Of a DNA stretch of 64,000 bases, positions 19,146 to 28,249 are shown one piece after another. The translations under genes and the position numbers were made by a program. Source of the DNA: Natronomonas marina (GTDB lineage: Archaea; Halobacteriota; Halobacteria; Halobacteriales; Haloarculaceae); assembly GCF_024298905.1 (NCBI RefSeq), contig NZ_CP101154.1, forward strand, positions 1,550,001-1,614,000, written 5' to 3'. Position 1 is the first letter of the stretch. Every line of letters begins with the position of its first letter. The notes under the pieces are model-generated. The model did no database searches and was not told the DNA's origin. It worked only from the letters and a program-made list of their open reading frames with translations.

Positions 19146-20213
19146 GGCGGTGGTGCAGAAGTCCTCACAAGGAAGCGGTAGGACGAAATTGATGTGTCCA
19201 GCAGCAAGTCCGTCCTACCGAGTAACGATACGGTCGAACAGGTTTTCAAAGCACTGGAGACGGAGACAACGGCACTGTTCGAACACCTCGATGTCTCGTT
19301 TCTCACCGACTATCCCGTGTTCGCCCCCGATCCGAGGGGGCGAACACGGGTGCACGACCCACCAGAACTCCTGAAAGGTGTCCTCCACTGCTTCTACCAC
19401 GATATCTACGGTCCTCGTCCGATGGCACGGGAACTCCACAACGAGGACGTCTGGCGACAGTGTGGCTTCGAGCGTCCGCCGTCCCGGCGGACACTCTCAA
19501 GATTCATCACCGACTTCGAACTGGTCGCCGAGGACGTATTCATCGAGTTAGTCCACGAGCTTGCCGAGCAAGTCCCGCTCGGCAAGCTCTTCCGCATCGA
19601 CGGCACAGACATCCCCGTCGATCACCGTGACGAGGACGCTGACTGGAACTACGATCACGCAGAAGACGCCTACTACTACGGCTACGGTTGCTGTGTCGTC
19701 ACTGCAGCAGACAATATTCCGGTTGCAGCGGCGTTCACTCCTGGGAAGAAGGTCGATGAGGAGACGGCGATGCGCGTCACGCGTGACGCGCTCGCCGTCG
19801 ACACGCCACGCTGGTTCCTCGGTGATTCTGAGTTCGATATGCTGGGGTGGCACGACTGGCTGCTGGAGCAGTCAGTCGTGCCGATATCACCGTACAACCC
19901 ACGGAATACAGACGATCCTCCAGACATAGAATACCGCGTCGAAGAACGAATCAAAGCACACAGCGACACAGTTCGTCTCTGGCAGCGCCAACTCGACGAG
20001 ACGTATGCAGAACGCTCACGGGTTGAAACAGCGATTGGCGTCTGCAAGGATCTCGGCCTCGGGACCCCGCGGGTCCGAGGCCGAGTACGCGTCAAAGCAC
20101 ACGTCTTCATCGCTCTTTGCCTTCGATTGGCCGTTGCACTCGCTAATCACCATCGAGGAAACGATGTCGCCAGCCCAACCATCACGCTATGAGAACAGTT
20201 CTGCGCCACCGCC
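19146..20213 (+). mobile_element. IS5-type insertion sequence, complete
   Basis: A 1068-base element with imperfect inverted ends. The left end GGCGGTGGTGCAGAAGTCCT corresponds to the right end, read inward, GGCGGTGGCGCAGAACTGTT. It is flanked by a perfect 9-base duplication. One intact transposase fills it. Size and a 9-base duplication fit the IS903-like part of the IS5 family. The clean duplication implies recent insertion between the operons starting at cbiX-like and ending with cbiE. Confidence 0.88.
19194..20192 (+). CDS. IS5-family DDE transposase
   Basis: A 332-residue transposase starting at GTG. Catalytic residues are visible: Asp in LFRIDGTDIPVDHRDED, Asp in WFLGDSEFDMLGW, and Glu in YAERSRVETAIGVCK, which keeps the Y-x2-R-x3-E-x6-K spacing. 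The N-terminal half has the DUF772-like region typical of these enzymes (PPELLKGVLHCFYHDIYGPR). The frame is unbroken. Confidence 0.9.
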   Translation: MSSSKSVLPSNDTVEQVFKALETETTALFEHLDVSFLTDYPVFAPDPRGRTRVHDPPELLKGVLHCFYHDIYGPRPMARELHNEDVWRQCGFERPPSRRTLSRFITDFELVAEDVFIELVHELAEQVPLGKLFRIDGTDIPVDHRDEDADWNYDHAEDAYYYGYGCCVVTAADNIPVAAAFTPGKKVDEETAMRVTRDALAVDTPRWFLGDSEFDMLGWHDWLLEQSVVPISPYNPRNTDDPPDIEYRVEERIKAHSDTVRLWQRQLDETYAERSRVETAIGVCKDLGLGTPRVRGRVRVKAHVFIALCLRLAVALANHHRGNDVASPTITL

Positions 20214-20222
20214 TTAACAGCG
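20214..20222. repeat. Target-site duplication, right copy
   Basis: TTAACAGCG, identical to 19137-19145, immediately follows the right inverted repeat of the IS5-type element. Confidence 0.85.
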
Positions 20223-20234
20223 ATAAAAAACGAA

Positions 20235-20255
20235 GATTCAGAAGCAGACTGAATC
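20235..20255. terminator. Hairpin after cbiE
   Basis: GATTCAG, a 7-base loop, then CTGAATC forms a perfect 7-bp stem 9 bases beyond the cbiE stop. The six-base A run at 20225-20230 would be a U tract after the stem on the minus strand. It could end the cobN-cbiE transcript and isolate it from the IS. Confidence 0.4.
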
Positions 20256-20263
20256 GGTCTAAG

Positions 20264-21028
20264 CTAGTTGGACCGAACAGCTAATATCGAAAGATCGGAG
20301 AACGGTGACGTTTCGTCATCTGATTCGTTCGTGAGTGCCTGGAGTCCTCCTAGCGTCGTCGTCTTCACTTCTTCGTCATCGTGTGTCAGCCGTTCTAGGA
20401 CGAGAGCCTCGAGCGAGGGGGATGCACCTGCATCGAGTAACTCGGCGGCGATGTCCTCCGGCATCCAGTCGTAGGGACGCGGGAGCACGAGGAGGTGTCG
20501 GTCACCGACCTCGTCGCAAAGTCGACGGAGGTCAGGTGTGATATCTCCACTCTTGTGGAGGGTCACGAAGACCGTCTCCTCCATTGGTGTTCGTGCTCTG
20601 CTGGCGGCCACCTGCAGGGACGAGATTCCAGGGATGACCCGAACGGGCCGTTTGACAGCTGACTGAACTTTCCCGACGAACTGATAGCCCGAGTGGTTCG
20701 GATCACCCATCAGGACGGCCGTTCCGGACTCCCCGTTAGCCACGCGGTCAGCGAACGTCGCAAGCGTCTCGGCCTCATCACGATACCCACACCTGAGTAG
20801 GTCGGCGTTCGTCTTCTCGCGGACGAACTCGACGACGGTTTCGAAACCCACGACGACATCGGCATCGCGGATTGCGCGCTCGCTGCGAGGGGTCAGATAC
20901 TCCAGGTTCCCCGGACCGATACCGACTGCGTACACCGGGTTCTCCGCAGATACGGACTCAGGTTCAGGGACCGATGCCGCCAGTGCCGCTGGATCGGGGC
21001 CGGAGTCTAAGTCGTACGTGTCGCTCAC
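20264..21028 (-). CDS. cbiE: Cobalt-precorrin-7 C5-methyltransferase
   Basis: A 254-residue SAM-dependent methylase of the tetrapyrrole family. The fold marker is VYAVGIGPGNLEYLTPRSER near residue 32, with AVLMGDPNHSGYQFVGKV and VRVIPGISSLQVAASRARTP. With CbiT it completes C5/C15 methylation and decarboxylation; CbiT is encoded separately at 38081-38650. The start overlaps the cbiC stop by 4 bases. It is the last gene of the cobN operon. Confidence 0.9.
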   Translation of the reverse strand: MSDTYDLDSGPDPAALAASVPEPESVSAENPVYAVGIGPGNLEYLTPRSERAIRDADVVVGFETVVEFVREKTNADLLRCGYRDEAETLATFADRVANGESGTAVLMGDPNHSGYQFVGKVQSAVKRPVRVIPGISSLQVAASRARTPMEETVFVTLHKSGDITPDLRRLCDEVGDRHLLVLPRPYDWMPEDIAAELLDAGASPSLEALVLERLTHDDEEVKTTTLGGLQALTNESDDETSPFSDLSILAVRSN

Positions 21029-21807
21029 GGGAGGTCGACCTCTCCACTCCGGACGTCGCTTGCTACGTGGACGAGTTCGTTCGTCAGGCCGGCTGCCAAC
21101 CCGCTTCCGCCACGCCGGCCAACGTTCGTGATTGCAGGGATGCCGTACGAGCCCGCGACCTCGCGCAGCCGTGTCCGACTCTCCGCAGCTTTGACGAAGC
21201 CGACCGGAGTGGCAACCACGACTGCCGGGCGCGTGCCGTCTTCGATACAGTCTGCGAGGGCGAGTGCTGCGGTCGGGGCGTTCCCGATGACGGCGATGGC
21301 GCCGTCGTAAACCCCCTGTTTGTCGAGTTCGAGTACAGACGCAGCCGTCCGCGTCATGCCAGTCCGTTTCGCGAGTTCGGCACCGTTCCCGATGGCCTTC
21401 TGAACAGGGCAGTCGTGACCGCGACCAGTGATACCGGCCTTGACCATCGTGATGTCGGTAACGATCGGATGTTCGTCGAGGACCGCCCGAGAGCCAGCGG
21501 CGACCGGTTCATCCTCGGTCTCACCGGTGAACCGCACGAGGTGCTGGAACTCGGGATCGCCCGTGGCATGGACACTCTTCTGTCGGATGCGGTCGGCTAA
21601 CCTCTCGTCCGGGACGAGTTCGCGCACGCGATCCATGCTCGTCTCGGCGATCTCCATCGCGTTCTCAGTAGTCGCACCGAGATCGGCGTACTCTTCGACC
21701 TCACTAGCGTTCTCGGTCTCGCTACCGCCGTCCGTTCGGCTGTCGTCAGCTGTCAACGCTCGTCGCCTCCGGTTGATACGAACCATACTCGTGCATTTCA
21801 TCGTCAT
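21025..21807 (-). CDS. cbiC: Cobalt-precorrin-8 methylmutase
   Basis: The enzyme moves the C11 methyl group to C12, giving cobyrinic acid or its cobalt form. YADLGATTENAMEIAETSMD begins the conserved part, and EFQHLVRFTGE supplies the catalytic-His region. The start is unclear. ATGs at 21807, 21801 or 21786 overlap the preceding gene by 40-62 bases, while a TTG at 21756 would overlap by 11 and drop a basic, poorly conserved leader. Core length is normal. Confidence 0.9.
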   Translation of the reverse strand: MTMKCTSMVRINRRRRALTADDSRTDGGSETENASEVEEYADLGATTENAMEIAETSMDRVRELVPDERLADRIRQKSVHATGDPEFQHLVRFTGETEDEPVAAGSRAVLDEHPIVTDITMVKAGITGRGHDCPVQKAIGNGAELAKRTGMTRTAASVLELDKQGVYDGAIAVIGNAPTAALALADCIEDGTRPAVVVATPVGFVKAAESRTRLREVAGSYGIPAITNVGRRGGSGLAAGLTNELVHVASDVRSGEVDLP

Positions 21808-22144
21808 CCGCCTCGACCTCGATATCGAGATCGAATAGTCGAACTACGGTGTCGAGAGTAGACCCGTCGCCTCCTCTCTGAATACGCGTTATCGGTGCTG
21901 CTAGGAGCTGATCGACGATGGCGTCGGCCAACCCTTCGACGACATCGCGCTGAGCATCGCCGAGTTCACCGCGTGCGTCGAGTTTGCCGAGAGCTTCCTC
22001 GACTTCACCTCGCTTGATGCGCTCCGCGTCTTCGTATATCGCAGTGGCGACGTCCTCGGCGTGCTGGCACTCGGGCTGTTCTAGCAGAGGGGTAGCGCCG
22101 CTACCGAGGGTCCAATCGATTTCTTCGACGGCGTCAGTCGTCAT
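21746..22144 (-). CDS. Stand-alone protein resembling the GluTR dimerisation domain
   Basis: A 132-residue protein. Residues 37-90 (YEDAERIKRGEVEEALGKL, then VVEGLADAIVDQLLAAPITR) match the C-terminal dimerisation domain of glutamyl-tRNA reductase, whose hallmark is a charged helix, a second amphipathic helix and a final LL-x-AP-T. No NADPH or catalytic domain is present, so it cannot be the enzyme itself. ATG 22144 overlaps the end of cobN by 11 bases, and the stop lies inside the cbiC leader. It could regulate or scaffold the first step of tetrapyrrole synthesis, or the CobN complex. Function unknown. Confidence 0.7.
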   Translation of the reverse strand: MTTDAVEEIDWTLGSGATPLLEQPECQHAEDVATAIYEDAERIKRGEVEEALGKLDARGELGDAQRDVVEGLADAIVDQLLAAPITRIQRGGDGSTLDTVVRLFDLDIEVEADDDEMHEYGSYQPEATSVDS

Positions 22145-25100
22145 CGCTGGACACCTCCGTTGCGTTCGCGTTCCCGGCACGCGCTTCGATGTCACCGTCC
22201 ACTCGGAGATTGATGTCCCGGAGCTGATCGGCGGTCTCGTCGTCGGCGTCCCACAGACCGCGGTCGATCGCCTCGAGGAGCGTGTCACTAATGCTCTCCA
22301 GGGCCCACGGGTTCACGTCGCGCATCCACTCCTGTCGGTCCTCGTCGAACGCGTACTTTTCGGCGACGTCGGCCCAGAGCGCGTCACTCACGACGCCGGT
22401 GGTCGCGTCCCAGCCGAGGACGACGTCCACAGTACTCGACAGGTCGCCAGCACCCTTGTAGTCGTGTTCCTCCATGCTGTCGAGCCAGTCGGGATTGAGC
22501 ACGCGGGCGCGCATCGCCTTGCGGACTTTCTCCTCGTTGGTGTACACCGAGACGTTGTCGGGATCGCTGGAGTCGCCGACGTAGGAGGCTGGCTCCTCGC
22601 CCGCGATCTCCGAAACGGCGGTGATGAATCCGCCGTGGAACGCGTACCAGTCGGAGCTGTCGAACTCGTCCTGTTCGGCAGTATCCTCGATCTTGACCGT
22701 GGCGTCGACGCCTCCGAGGCGTCGCTCGAAGGACTCGTGCGCCTCCGCGACGCGCCCCCGCTTCCCGAGGGCGTATCCGCCCCACTGGACGTACACGTCG
22801 GCGAGGTCGGACCGGTCGTCCCAGTTCCCCTCGTCGACTGCTTTGTTCGTGCCCGCACCGTACCCACCGGGTCGGGTCGTGAACACCCGATGTCTGGCGG
22901 CCTTTTCGGGGTCGTCGACACCCTGCTCGTCGAGCTGCTCGGCTTCCTCCTCGACGTGCTTTTTGACGTAGTTCATTTCGTGTGGTTCGTCGAGGTCCAC
23001 GACCGCGTCGACGGCGTCGTGAACAACGCCTGCGACCTGCGGGAAAGCGTCGCGGAACAGCCCCGAAACGCGAGTGGTGACGTCGATCCGGGGGCGATCG
23101 AGTTCGTCCAGGGGAATGGGAGTGACGCCGTCGATACGTCCGGCGTCGGTCCACTCGGGTTCGACGCCCATCAGCGCAAGCACCTGGGCGATGGTCTCGC
23201 CTCGGGTTCGAACGGTCGGCGTCCCCCACGCGACGACGCCGATCTCTTCGGGATACGCGCCTTCCGCTTCGTGGTGACGCGCTGCGATGCCGTCCGCGAC
23301 CTCCTTCCCGACGCGCCACGCGCTCTTGGCCGGCACCTTCCGCGGGTCCAGCGTGTAGAAGTTTCGTGCCGTCGGCAGTAGGTCGACCCCGCCCCGCGTC
23401 GGCGCACCGCTCCCGCCAGGCGGGACGTATTCGCCGGCCAGGGCGTCTGCCGTTCTCGGAATCTCGTCCTCCGCACCTCGGACGCGAGGAGCAACCTCTT
23501 CACAGATGAACGCCAGCGCGTCCCGGAGGTCGTTGTGTGCGCCGGATTTCGCACGTGCGTCCCCGAGCGGGTCGATGTCCACTACGAGAAGGTTCATGTT
23601 AACCTCGTCCTCCGGTCTCGCTTCTCCCTCCGAAGCCGGAATGTCGAAGCCGTGGTCGGCCAGCGTCTCCACGAGCTCGATACTCGTCTCGTACACTTCG
23701 TCGGCAGCCTCCGAGAGTGTCATGCCCAGTTCGTCGTCGTATACCCCCGGTTCGTCGAGCATCCGCTGGTAGTCGACGCCGAGCACGCCGGCCACACTCT
23801 CCCGGAGACTGGGCCCGCCTGGGTTCTCCAGGCGCGTGAGTGCGACGAGGTACTCGACGAGACGGTCCGCCTCTGGAGGCTCGCTCATCGTGTGGAGCCC
23901 CATCCGAATCTGCGTCGTCTTCACGTCCGTGAGGTATCCGTGGATACGTTCGACGAGTTCATCGACGTCGACCTCGTCACCGTCGACTCTCCCCTCCGCG
24001 AGCGTCGTACCGGCTTCCTCTGGACCGCGAACGTCGACGCGTTCGTCTATATCGCCTGCGATGCCGAGTTCGACCGCAAGGTCGAGTTCGTCGACTTTCT
24101 CGCGAAGGAGCCGTTCGAGATGTTCGCCGTCGTCGGTGCGGGCGTCTTCCATCCCGGCTTCGCGATACTGGTCTGCGAGTTCCTCGAGTTCGGCCAGTTC
24201 GTCGTACGTGCCGGCGTTGCGCATCACCGGCGTCAGGTAGTCGACGATGGCCGCGTACGAGCGCCGTTTCGCCTGGGTCCCCTCGCCCGGATTGTTAATG
24301 ATGTACGGGTAGACGTTCGGGATATCGTCGACGAGCTGGTCCGGAGCGCTCTCGCCGTTCAGCCCGACCGTCTTGCCAGGAAGCCACTCCAGACTCCCGT
24401 GCGTGCCGAGGTGAACGACGGCGTCGGCATCGAACGTGGTCCGGAGCCAGCCGTAGAACGCCACGTAGTCGTGAGGAGGCTGGAGGTCGGAGTCGTGATA
24501 GACCTTCGATGGGTCCATCCCGAATCCACGCGGTGGTTGGACGGTGACGAGGACGTTCCCGAACTCGACGCCAGGGATAGCGAACGGACGGTCGGGGACT
24601 TCGCCCCACTCGTCCACGATGTTCGACTGGAAGCGTTCGTCCGTGGCCGCGAACCACTCGCGATACTGCTCGGTGGGGACGATGTCGACGCTCAGGTCGC
24701 GCACGTCCGCTGGGGCGACCCAGCGGTCGTCGAGCGTCAGCTGCGCGGTCAACTGGTCTATCAAGGCCTGACCGTTCGTCGGTGTCCGTCCGCCGAGGTC
24801 GTAGCCGCGCTCCCGAAGTTCCTGGAGAAGATTGACGGTGCTCTCGGGACTGTCGAGTCCGAAGGCAGTGCCGATGCCATCGTCGCTCGGCGGGTAGTTG
24901 TGTAGGACGACCGCGACGTTCTTTTCTTCGTTCGAAGTATGCCGAAGCGTCGCCCAGTTAACCGCGAGCCGTGCGGCGTGATCCACCCGGTCGTCGATGG
25001 GGAAGTGCTGTTTCGGCGCGCTTCCGATGCCCGCCTCGTCGTCGGTCCGTTCCTTGCCGCTAATCGGATGAGTGATGACGTTGCCGTCGAACTCCGGGAG

Positions 25101-26015
25101 TGCGACCGACAGCGCGAGTTCGAAGCCCATGACGCCCGTGTCGCTTTTCTCGTACCGCGAGCGAGACCGCATCGTCGTCACGGTCTGGATGACGGGCACG
25201 CCGAGCCGGTCGAGGAAGACATCCTCCGCAGCATTCCCCTCATCATCGGCCGCCCGCCCTCGCTCGTCCATCGACAGCGAGAACATGAACGACGAGAGCA
25301 CGGCGTCGACGATAGGCTTTCCATCGTCCAGAAGCCACTCCTCCGTTACGCGTTCAGCGTCCCACTGTTCGTCGCTGTCCGTCGCGGGATTACAGAAAAT
25401 AGGGAGTGCATCCGCACCCTGGGCCTCGACGGCACGTACCTGGCCGTCGACGTACCGCGTGTTCTCGTGGGTCCAATGAGATTCGTAGAACCAGATGGCG
25501 ACAGTCGGTGTGTCTGGATTTAACGTTCCTATCAGCTCCTCGTACGATGCCCCCGGATGGTCCGGATGGTAGACTCCCTCCGTTGGAAGCGTCACCGGTT
25601 CATCGTAGTCACACTCGACGGCCCCGTACTCGTCGACGAGGAACCGAACGCAGTTCGCGACGTTGCTGGTTCCACCCTTCTCCAGGTACTCGTAGACTCG
25701 ATCGCGGTCTGTCGCAATGACGGACGTGTCCTCGAGTGCGTAGGCGTCACCGGTCGATTTGACGACCAGCGGGACGCCAGCCTCCGCCAGACGACCGACG
25801 GCGTGGTCGTACCCTGGCATACTCTCCTCGGCGCCGTGCAGCCAGAAGATCGCCGCCGCCGCATCTTCGAGCTCGTCGAGGAACGCGTCGACGTCTGTCT
25901 GATCGTCGAGATCGCTCTCCGAGCGAACGGCCAAGTCGACGTCAGTTCGCGCCGCCGCCTGCTGGACGGCTCCGAGTTCGTTCTCGGTCGCGGTGTATAG
26001 GCCGATTGTTGGCAT
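22134..26015 (-). CDS. cobN: Cobaltochelatase large subunit CobN
   Basis: A 1293-residue member of the CobN/BchH/ChlH family, which binds the tetrapyrrole and receives cobalt while an AAA+ partner supplies ATP energy. Recognisable segments are AAIFWLHGAEESMPGYDHAV, VHLGTHGSLEWLPGK, VVAWGTPTVRTRGETIAQVL and the C-terminal VLGWDATTGVVSDALW and WMRDVNPWALESI. Length matches CobN. It is divergent from the ChlI/ChlD fusion, its likely partner, with starts only 34 bases apart. Confidence 0.95.
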   Translation of the reverse strand: MPTIGLYTATENELGAVQQAAARTDVDLAVRSESDLDDQTDVDAFLDELEDAAAAIFWLHGAEESMPGYDHAVGRLAEAGVPLVVKSTGDAYALEDTSVIATDRDRVYEYLEKGGTSNVANCVRFLVDEYGAVECDYDEPVTLPTEGVYHPDHPGASYEELIGTLNPDTPTVAIWFYESHWTHENTRYVDGQVRAVEAQGADALPIFCNPATDSDEQWDAERVTEEWLLDDGKPIVDAVLSSFMFSLSMDERGRAADDEGNAAEDVFLDRLGVPVIQTVTTMRSRSRYEKSDTGVMGFELALSVALPEFDGNVITHPISGKERTDDEAGIGSAPKQHFPIDDRVDHAARLAVNWATLRHTSNEEKNVAVVLHNYPPSDDGIGTAFGLDSPESTVNLLQELRERGYDLGGRTPTNGQALIDQLTAQLTLDDRWVAPADVRDLSVDIVPTEQYREWFAATDERFQSNIVDEWGEVPDRPFAIPGVEFGNVLVTVQPPRGFGMDPSKVYHDSDLQPPHDYVAFYGWLRTTFDADAVVHLGTHGSLEWLPGKTVGLNGESAPDQLVDDIPNVYPYIINNPGEGTQAKRRSYAAIVDYLTPVMRNAGTYDELAELEELADQYREAGMEDARTDDGEHLERLLREKVDELDLAVELGIAGDIDERVDVRGPEEAGTTLAEGRVDGDEVDVDELVERIHGYLTDVKTTQIRMGLHTMSEPPEADRLVEYLVALTRLENPGGPSLRESVAGVLGVDYQRMLDEPGVYDDELGMTLSEAADEVYETSIELVETLADHGFDIPASEGEARPEDEVNMNLLVVDIDPLGDARAKSGAHNDLRDALAFICEEVAPRVRGAEDEIPRTADALAGEYVPPGGSGAPTRGGVDLLPTARNFYTLDPRKVPAKSAWRVGKEVADGIAARHHEAEGAYPEEIGVVAWGTPTVRTRGETIAQVLALMGVEPEWTDAGRIDGVTPIPLDELDRPRIDVTTRVSGLFRDAFPQVAGVVHDAVDAVVDLDEPHEMNYVKKHVEEEAEQLDEQGVDDPEKAARHRVFTTRPGGYGAGTNKAVDEGNWDDRSDLADVYVQWGGYALGKRGRVAEAHESFERRLGGVDATVKIEDTAEQDEFDSSDWYAFHGGFITAVSEIAGEEPASYVGDSSDPDNVSVYTNEEKVRKAMRARVLNPDWLDSMEEHDYKGAGDLSSTVDVVLGWDATTGVVSDALWADVAEKYAFDEDRQEWMRDVNPWALESISDTLLEAIDRGLWDADDETADQLRDINLRVDGDIEARAGNANATEVSSDDD

Positions 26016-26049
26016 AACGTTGTTAAACCTCCATTGCGCTAATACAAGT
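26016..26049. promoter_or_regulatory. Compact divergent promoter cobN / chlID
   Basis: The 34 bases between the two ATGs must hold both promoters or share them with coding sequence, so at least one transcript is leaderless. GTTGTTAAAC and AATACAAG are the AT-rich parts. No clear inverted repeat is seen apart from AACGTT at 26016-26021. Confidence 0.4.
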
Positions 26050-28191
26050 ATGGTTGATTACGGCGGAGGCAAAAAAGCTTCGCACGGTCGGGGGACGTCG
26101 CTGTCCTTTTCGGAGATCGTCGGTCAGGAGGAACTCAAGAGAGCTTTACTGGCCATCGCAACGAACGACGGCCTGGATGGCCTTCTCATACAGGGTGAGA
26201 AAGGAACGGCGAAGTCCACGGCGGTGCGGGCGCTAACTGACCTTCTTCCGACACAGGATGCTATCGAGGACTGTCCGTACGGCTGCCCGCCGAACGTACC
26301 CAAATATCAGTGCGAGAGCTGTCGTGAGCGGACCGACCCCCCGACGATCGAACGGTCGGTTCCTCTCGTGACGCTTCCGCTGGGGGCGACCCGCGAGCGG
26401 GTCGTCGGGACGCTCTCCGTGGCGGATGCTCTCGGCGGCGACTACGAGTTCGACCCCGGACTGCTCGCCCGCGCGAACCGCGGTATCCTCTATGTTGACG
26501 AGGTAAATCTCCTCGACGATCACCTCGTCGACGTGTTACTCGATGCGGCGGCGAGTGGGGTCAACAGAATCGAACGTGACGGTATGAGTGTCTCTCACCC
26601 AGCCAGGTTCACGCTCGTGGGGACGATGAATCCCGAAGAGGGAGATCTCAGACCGCAGCTTCGCGACCGTTTCGCACTCCAAGCGACGGTCACCGCCTGT
26701 GAAGACGTGGATCAACGGGTCAGTATCATCGACCGAGCGATCGGACGAATGGATGGAGATGGAACGGAGCAATCGACCAACAAACGTGTAGAGGACAGGG
26801 ACTTCCGGGACCAGTTGTGGCAAGCCCGCAAACGGCTCTCCGAAGTCGATCTCTCAACCCAGTTCGCCCGGGACATCGCAGAACTATGTCGGAACTCGGG
26901 TGTTGACGGACACCGCGGAGACATCGCGACAGCGCGGGCAGCCAGGACGTTCGCCGCTCTCGACGGGCGCTCGAAGGTCATCGAAACCGACGTGCAGCGG
27001 GCGGCAGAACTCGCGCTCCCTCACCGGCTTCGATCACAGCCGTTCGAAGACGCGCCCGATCCGAGTGAACTCATCGACGACCACTTCGATGGTGAGGGTA
27101 ACGACGGCGGGCAAGAGGACCGAAACGACCGCCCCGACGAGGAGCCCTCCGACGCCGACGAGAATCCTCCGGACGGAACGGACGACACCGGAGACGCTGA
27201 GGAGACGGACGCGTCGGACTCGACCGATCCCAGGTCGTCCGAAAAAAACGGCACGTGCGACGGGGCCGAGTCCGGCACGTCGTCCCCGGAACGGAGTGAC
27301 GAGGGAGGGACCGATGATGTCGAAGCAGAGGCGACGGACGAGAACAAGAAGGCGGACGAAAACGACGACGTGACGGAAGGGACACCGATCGTCCCTGGAG
27401 AGTCGCGTGCTGACATCGGGGCGGGACGCGCTCCCGAACTGACCGCGCCCGAAGCCGTCGAGAGCGGGAGAGCAGGTAGCGGATCCCGGTCGCGGACGCA
27501 GCCACACGTCGACACCGAGGGAGCACGGGTACGAAGTCGGCAAGCGGATTCGACCCGACGCATCGACGTCGCGGCGTCGGTTCGAGCGGCATCCGCCCGC
27601 GGCGCTTCGTCCGTTGAGTCGCGTGACCTACGTCAATCTGTCCGCCAGAGCGAGTCCTCCGCGCTGGTGGTGTTCGTCGTGGACGCGAGTGCGTCGATGT
27701 TACCGGCGATGCGTGCGGCGAAGGGAACCGTCCTCGAACTCCTGAAGGACGCGTATCAAAAACGCGACGAAGTCGCGTTCGTCGCGTTCGCCGGCGAGGA
27801 AGCAAACGTGCTCCTCCCGCCGACGAACAGCGTCACCCTCGCCGCTCGACATCTCAAGGATCTGCCGACCGGCGACCGGACGCCACTTCCGTCAGGTCTC
27901 CGAACGGCTGGCGACGTGCTCGACCGGGCCGAACCGAGCGCCAGCGTCGTTGTGCTGGTCACTGATGGGCGGGCGAACGTTGCGAAAGAGAGCCCAGTCC
28001 GTGAGACGCGTGAAGCCGCTAGACGGTTGAGCGAGCTCGACCCCCACGTGGTCGTCGTCGACGCGAGTGACGGTGACCAATCCGGTGTAACGGACCTGGT
28101 CGTCGACGAAACGGACGGCGAGCGTGTCCCGCTCTCCGCACTGTCAGCCGACCGAATCGAGGCGGCCGTCGCTGCCGCACACGAAAGTTAG
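26050..28191 (+). CDS. chlID: ChlI-ChlD fusion: AAA+ chelatase subunit with vWA domain
   Basis: A 713-residue motor subunit for metal chelation. An N-terminal AAA+ domain (20-330) has P-loop GEKGTAKST (49-57), GILYVDEVNLLDDHLVD for Walker B and TLVGTMNPEEGDLRPQLRDR. Cys75, 79, 88 and 91 lie in the insert after helix 1. A very acidic, Ser/Asp-rich linker (about 345-460) leads to a von Willebrand A domain with MIDAS motif VVDASASML (about 544). Bacteria split these as CobS/CobT or ChlI/ChlD. ATG 26050 was preferred over an in-frame start at 25993 inside the cobN start region. It probably powers CobN. Confidence 0.9.
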   Translation: MVDYGGGKKASHGRGTSLSFSEIVGQEELKRALLAIATNDGLDGLLIQGEKGTAKSTAVRALTDLLPTQDAIEDCPYGCPPNVPKYQCESCRERTDPPTIERSVPLVTLPLGATRERVVGTLSVADALGGDYEFDPGLLARANRGILYVDEVNLLDDHLVDVLLDAAASGVNRIERDGMSVSHPARFTLVGTMNPEEGDLRPQLRDRFALQATVTACEDVDQRVSIIDRAIGRMDGDGTEQSTNKRVEDRDFRDQLWQARKRLSEVDLSTQFARDIAELCRNSGVDGHRGDIATARAARTFAALDGRSKVIETDVQRAAELALPHRLRSQPFEDAPDPSELIDDHFDGEGNDGGQEDRNDRPDEEPSDADENPPDGTDDTGDAEETDASDSTDPRSSEKNGTCDGAESGTSSPERSDEGGTDDVEAEATDENKKADENDDVTEGTPIVPGESRADIGAGRAPELTAPEAVESGRAGSGSRSRTQPHVDTEGARVRSRQADSTRRIDVAASVRAASARGASSVESRDLRQSVRQSESSALVVFVVDASASMLPAMRAAKGTVLELLKDAYQKRDEVAFVAFAGEEANVLLPPTNSVTLAARHLKDLPTGDRTPLPSGLRTAGDVLDRAEPSASVVVLVTDGRANVAKESPVRETREAARRLSELDPHVVVVDASDGDQSGVTDLVVDETDGERVPLSALSADRIEAAVAAAHES

Positions 28192-28212
28192 GTTTGGCTC
28201 GTCCGGAAGATT

Positions 28213-28239
28213 TACAATCTTACTTGATATTGTACAAGT
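28213..28239. promoter_or_regulatory. Nested inverted repeats upstream of cbtB
   Basis: TACAAT (28213-28218) pairs with ATTGTA (28229-28234), and ACTTG (28222-28226) pairs with CAAGT (28235-28239). Both end within 40 bases of the cbtB ATG, so a cobalt- or cobalamin-responsive repressor could act here. The ACAA/TTGT core also occurs at 18992 and 38676. Confidence 0.45.
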
Positions 28240-28249
28240 GTGGTTTAGA

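Noticed and set aside
23535-24905. 456-codon plus-strand frame inside cobN
   Set aside because: An antisense shadow of cobN, which has full-length CobN motifs. No promoter or family match for the opposite strand.
26016-26049. A cobalamin riboswitch in front of cobN or chlID
   Set aside because: The gap is only 34 bases, far too short for a B12 riboswitch of about 200 bases. No B12-box-like leader was seen before cbiT or the cbiX-like gene either.
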